Assembly (NCBI GenBank): GCA_902494565.1 | Contig: CABUTN010000007.1 | Coordinates: 1 to 64,000 of the forward strand | DNA: 64,000 nucleotides | DNA from: an uncultured Collinsella sp. | GTDB lineage: Bacteria; Actinomycetota; Coriobacteriia; Coriobacteriales; Coriobacteriaceae | Direction: 5' to 3' | Shown here: positions 60,785 through 64,000 of the stretch, piece after piece | Numbering within the stretch: the first letter of the stretch is position 1 | Layout: the number at the start of each line of letters is the position of its first letter | The notes under the pieces: generated by a model | What the model was told of the DNA's origin: nothing | The model's input: only the letters and a program-made list of their open reading frames with translations | Databases searched by the model: none | Position numbers and translations under genes: made by a program

Positions 60785-61753
60785 TTAGTACTGCTCGATG
60801 CCCATGTAGCGACGAACCTCGGGGCTGTGGTCAAACACCTTGCCGCGGGCGGCGCGCAGCTCGCAGCTCATGTTGTAGAAGAAGATCGGCTCCAGGAACG
60901 AACGCACGCTGGCAGGCACTTCGCCCACACCGTACTCGAGCGCATCGAGCACCATGACTGTATCGGTGTGCGTGTTAAGGAACGCAAGAGCGCGCTCCTC
61001 CATGGGGCGGCACTCGCCCGCGCCAAGCTGCACAAAGTAGAACACGCCGGGCTCGGTGGCCTCGAACGGGCCGTGGAAGTACTCGCCGGAGTGGATGTAG
61101 CAGCAGTGCTGCCACTGCATCTCCATGAGCGAGCAGATCGCCATGGCGTAGGTCTGGCTAAAGTTGGGGCCGGAGCCCAGGATATAGAAGAACTTGTGCT
61201 GCTGGCAGAGCTCTGCAAAGCGGGCGCCCAGCTCGGCGTTGACCTTCTCGCGTGCAGCGGGCAGCAGCGTATCCATCTGCTTGAGGCCCTCGTACATGTC
61301 GGCGAGTGCCTCGTAGCCTTCCTGCTGGTCAAGCAGCTCGGCGGCGATCAGAGCGCCGATACCCTGAGGCACCTCGGCCTGCGACACGCCCTCGCCCCAG
61401 GGGTAGACCCAGGTGATCCACTTGCCGTTGTCGATCTTGGAGCCCTCGCAGTCGGTCATGGCGACGACCTCGGCGCCGGCAGCCAACGCCATCTCGCAAC
61501 CGTCGACGACCTCCTGCGTATTGCCGCTGTGGCTGCAGGCAATAACGAGCGACTTCGGCCCTAGGCTCTTGGGGGCCATCAGGCAAAACTCGCGTGCCGT
61601 GTAGACCGTCGAGGTAAACGTGGTGGCCTCGCGCTTGAGCAGCTCGTTGGCCGGCATCAGGTCGATCATCGAACCGCCACAAGCGATCCAAAAGACGTTC
61701 TCGATCTTGCCCTTGCGCTCGATGATTTCCTGAATCAGATTGTGTGCGTTCAT
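60785..61753 (-). CDS. Second SIS-domain sugar-amine deglycase/isomerase
   Basis: 322 aa. SIS domain 1: VFWIACGGSMIDLMPANELLK with ACSHSGNTQEVVDGC; SIS domain 2: YILGSGPNFSQTYAMAICSLMEMQWQHCCYIHSGEYFHGPFE. The EYFHG and C-terminal SPEVRRYMGIEQY resemble FrlB/GfrF deglycases. It is related to the 50.6-kb paralogue but clearly diverged. It follows a GntR gene on the same strand with a promoter bordered by direct repeats, and no transporter is adjacent, so uptake must be provided elsewhere. Confidence 0.85.
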   Translation of the reverse strand: MNAHNLIQEIIERKGKIENVFWIACGGSMIDLMPANELLKREATTFTSTVYTAREFCLMAPKSLGPKSLVIACSHSGNTQEVVDGCEMALAAGAEVVAMTDCEGSKIDNGKWITWVYPWGEGVSQAEVPQGIGALIAAELLDQQEGYEALADMYEGLKQMDTLLPAAREKVNAELGARFAELCQQHKFFYILGSGPNFSQTYAMAICSLMEMQWQHCCYIHSGEYFHGPFEATEPGVFYFVQLGAGECRPMEERALAFLNTHTDTVMVLDALEYGVGEVPASVRSFLEPIFFYNMSCELRAARGKVFDHSPEVRRYMGIEQY

Positions 61754-61809
61754 CCTGATGTTCCTCCTTGTGCGGCGGCTTTGAGCGACGACGGCTCGTA
61801 CCTGCTGTC

Positions 61810-61888
61810 GTTCTATGTTGTCCTATTTATAACACGCACGGCAACGCCCGTGAAGTCATTTCACCAAAGTTGTTCTATGTTGTTCTAT
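61810..61888. promoter_or_regulatory. Direct-repeat operators around the second SIS gene promoter
   Basis: GTTCTATGTTGTCCTAT (61810-61826) and GTTCTATGTTGTTCTAT (61872-61888) match at 16 of 17 positions. Each contains two TTCTAT/CCTAT words 10 bp apart. Between them a minus-strand TTATAAAT can serve as the -10. The geometry suits dimer binding of the adjacent GntR protein. Confidence 0.65.
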
Positions 61889-61897
61889 CTGTGGATG

Positions 61898-62653
61898 TTA
61901 GATGTCGAAGACGTAGCGCGAGCCCACGATCTTTTGGCGGCCGAGCAGTAGAGGGCGCCCGCCAGCGTCGGTAAAGTAGGCCTCCATATAGAAGAGCGGC
62001 TCACCGACCGGCACCTTCAGCAGCGGGGCCGTCTGAGCATCGGCAAGCGCAATCTCCACGGTGCAGAGGTCGGACTTGAGCGGCGCGCGACCCGAATGCT
62101 CGGCAACGAGCGCAAAGATGGAATTGTCCGTGAGGTCCTTGTCGGCAAGCGTCTGCAGGTAGGGATGGTCGGCGAGCACAAAGGCGTTGTTCTCGAGCAT
62201 GACAGGGATGCCGTCGGCTGTGCGCACGCGTTCGACCACGATAAGCTCGCAGCCGGGCTCCACGCCAAAGAACGCCGCATCCTCGTGCGTCGCCGCGACC
62301 ACCGTGCGCGACACCAGACGCGCACCCGGCACCATGTCGTTGGCAGCACAACCCTCAGTAAAGCTCTGGACGTCACCCTTCTGGCGAATCTTGCGCTTGA
62401 GCTTGGGCGCACACACAAAGGTGCCCCTCCCCTGCTGGCGGTTGAGATACCCCGCACGCGACAGCTCCTCGATGGCGCGACGCACGGTGATGCGCCCCAC
62501 GCCATAGGACTTCGCGAGCTCCATCTCGGCGGGGATGCGCGAGCCGGCAGGGTACACACCGCGCGCGATCTCGCCCTTTAGGTCGTCCATGACCTGCTGG
62601 TACAGCGGTACGGCGGACACGTCAGTACGGTCGGTCTTGCTATCGGCTACCAT
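61898..62653 (-). CDS. GntR/HutC-type regulator of the second SIS gene
   Basis: 251 aa with the winged helix PLYQQVMDDLKGEIARGVYPAGSRIPAEMELAKSYGVGRITVRRAIEELSRAGYL, GRGTFV and a C-terminal UTRA domain (ending GRQKIVGSRYVFDI). It is more like typical HutC proteins than the 52.9-kb paralogue in its longer N terminus. It starts 2 nt after the recQ stop codon. The direct repeats downstream, in front of the SIS gene, are the likely target. Confidence 0.9.
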   Translation of the reverse strand: MVADSKTDRTDVSAVPLYQQVMDDLKGEIARGVYPAGSRIPAEMELAKSYGVGRITVRRAIEELSRAGYLNRQQGRGTFVCAPKLKRKIRQKGDVQSFTEGCAANDMVPGARLVSRTVVAATHEDAAFFGVEPGCELIVVERVRTADGIPVMLENNAFVLADHPYLQTLADKDLTDNSIFALVAEHSGRAPLKSDLCTVEIALADAQTAPLLKVPVGEPLFYMEAYFTDAGGRPLLLGRQKIVGSRYVFDI

Positions 62654-62655
62654 CG

Positions 62656-64000
62656 TTACGCTCCATCCCGCGCATGCTCGGACTCAAACTCTTCAATTGC
62701 CGCCATAAACTGCTCGCCAAAGGCGTCGGCCTTTTTCTCGCCAATGCCGTTGACCTGGATCAGCTCGTCGCGCGTCTGCGGGCGCAGGCGGCACAGGCCG
62801 CGCAGGGCCTTGTCGGAAAAGACCATGTACGGCGCCATCTCCAGCTCGGTCGAAATCTCCTTGCGGAGGGCACGCAGGCGCTCGAACAGCTCGGCATCGT
62901 CGCCCACGCGCGGGCGCTGATCCAGCTCGGCCTCCTCGCGCAGCAGATCGACGGCGCGGCGGGCGCGGGCCGAGGCCTTGCGCTTGGACGCGCGACGCTT
63001 AACGGTAAAGGCAAACGCTTCGTCCTCGACCTCACCGGCGCGCGGGCCCAGGCCCACGACCGGGTACTGCCCCTGCGAGGTGGCCAGATAGCCGCGGCCG
63101 CACAGCTGGCCGATGATGTCCTTGATGCGCCCGACCGATTCGCTCGACAGCTCACCGTAGCCGCGGTCCTCGTCCAGATGCATCTGGCGAATGCGCTCGG
63201 TGTTGCCGCCGTGGAGCACATCGGCGATCAGCGACTTGCCAAAGCGCATGGGACGCGTGGCCACATAGTGCACAGCGGCGCGGGCCATATCGGTGACGTC
63301 TTCGACCTCGAACTGCGTCAGGCAGTTGCTGCAGTTGCCGCAGCCCTCGGCGTCGTCTGCCGTGCCGCCCGCGGCGGCTGCCGCATGCTCGGCCGCGGCC
63401 TCGTCGCCAAAATAGCGCAGCATGTATTCGCGCAGGCAGCCGGTGGTATTGCAGTAGCCCTCCATCTGGCTGAGCAGGCGATAACGGTTCTGGAGCGCCC
63501 ACGCGCGCTGCTCGTCGTCGAGCGCCTCGTCGGCAGCATCGCCGCGATCGATCAGAAAGCGGCGCATGCGAAAATCGTTGCCGTTCCACAGCAGGTGGCA
63601 GCTGGCCGGGTCGCCATCGCGGCCGGCGCGGCCCGCTTCCTGGTAGTATGCCTCGATGCTCTCGGGCACGTTGTTGTGGATCACGTAGCGCACGTTGGGC
63701 TTGTCGATGCCCATGCCAAAAGCGTTGGTGGCAACCATCACCTGAATGTCATCGTCGATAAAGGCACGCTGGCTCTGGCGGCGGGCGTCGTTGCCCATGC
63801 CGGCATGGTAGCGGCCCACGCGAATGCCGCTGGGGTCCAGTGCCTCGGCAAGCTCCGCGGCCAGCGCGTCGACCGTCTTGCGGGTCGAGCAATACACGAT
63901 GCCGCTCTCGCTCGAATGCGCGATCACGTAGTCGCGCACCCACGCGGTCTTGGCCTTATCGCCCATCTCCTCGCAACCAAAGTAGAGGTTCTTGCGATCG
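62656..64000 (-). CDS. recQ: ATP-dependent DNA helicase RecQ (partial, N terminus outside window)
   Basis: C-terminal 448 residues; the frame is open to the window end and lacks helicase motifs I-III. Visible are RKNLYF and GIVYCSTRKTVDAL, motif V (VATNAFGMGIDKPNVRYVIH) and motif VI (YQEAGRAGRDGDP). The RecQ zinc-binding region has CNTTGCLREYML and CGNCSNC. The winged RQC domain and a C-terminal HRDC domain (LRALRKEISTELEMAPYMVFSDKALRGL) follow. It acts in recombination and fork repair. Its stop codon is 2 nt before the GntR start. Confidence 0.94.
   Translation of the reverse strand, partial: DRKNLYFGCEEMGDKAKTAWVRDYVIAHSSESGIVYCSTRKTVDALAAELAEALDPSGIRVGRYHAGMGNDARRQSQRAFIDDDIQVMVATNAFGMGIDKPNVRYVIHNNVPESIEAYYQEAGRAGRDGDPASCHLLWNGNDFRMRRFLIDRGDAADEALDDEQRAWALQNRYRLLSQMEGYCNTTGCLREYMLRYFGDEAAAEHAAAAAGGTADDAEGCGNCSNCLTQFEVEDVTDMARAAVHYVATRPMRFGKSLIADVLHGGNTERIRQMHLDEDRGYGELSSESVGRIKDIIGQLCGRGYLATSQGQYPVVGLGPRAGEVEDEAFAFTVKRRASKRKASARARRAVDLLREEAELDQRPRVGDDAELFERLRALRKEISTELEMAPYMVFSDKALRGLCRLRPQTRDELIQVNGIGEKKADAFGEQFMAAIEEFESEHARDGA

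Overview
The window is GC-rich chromosomal DNA of an anaerobic actinobacterium, most likely a gut Coriobacteriia close to Collinsella. I infer this from the mix of actinobacterial traits (Tad pilus locus, T-box control of pheST, DUF4012 and DUF5710 proteins) with fermentative gut traits (mannose-family PTS, two SIS-type sugar-amine deglycase genes, a hydroxyacid/lactate dehydrogenase). No database was consulted. Most genes lie on the minus strand. No rRNA, CRISPR array, integrase or recognisable transposase was seen.

Layout. 1-900: three intact tRNA-Arg(ACG) genes plus a 20-nt tRNA remnant in a repeated unit, each intact copy with its own promoter and terminator. 0.9-11.5 kb: housekeeping genes (serS, proC, rlmH, an SPFH protein, tRNA-Leu, tatD-rsmA, metG, rsmI), a GH5-like protein that lacks its acid/base residue, and a MITE-like element at 5531-5749. 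11.7-12.5 kb: tRNA-Phe and a candidate toxin-antitoxin pair. 12.6-22.2 kb: a complete Tad (Flp) pilus operon read cpaB-tadZ-tadA-tadB-tadC-flp-minor pseudopilins-tadG-tadE-DUF192; no prepilin peptidase gene is visible here. 22.4-26.6 kb: rsgA and a P2-type cation ATPase whose leader can fold into two hairpins with perfectly complementary loops while hiding the ribosome-binding site. 27-32.3 kb: pyk, a zinc-dependent phospholipase C-like protein and an ECF nickel/cobalt importer with a NikR-like operator. 32.5-43.4 kb: pheST under a T-box, an M32 carboxypeptidase, glmM, a DUF4012 protein and an EamA transporter.

43.6-48.8 kb, beside tRNA-Val, looks accessory: DUF5710 protein, small zinc-ribbon protein, HNH endonuclease, a hypothetical gene, and an AlbA_2/Schlafen-type ATP-binding protein preceded by two long palindromes built from TATCTCTC words. 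48.8-53.6 kb is a mannose-family PTS operon (IIA, IIB, SIS deglycase, IIC, IID) with its own GntR regulator; it resembles fructoselysine/glucoselysine (Amadori product) systems. A second SIS deglycase and GntR pair lies at 60.8-62.7 kb with tandem operator-like repeats. Between them are an M16C metalloprotease, a HicAB pair with a near-ideal operator, 5-formyl-THF cyclo-ligase, metA of the acetyl type, and an L-2-hydroxyacid dehydrogenase. The window ends inside recQ.

The strongest leads for new biology are the ATPase leader RNA (26562-26658), the TATCTCTC palindromes of the AlbA_2 gene, the active-site-deficient GH5 paralogue, the short mobile or dispersed repeats, and the unclassified toxin-antitoxin pair.
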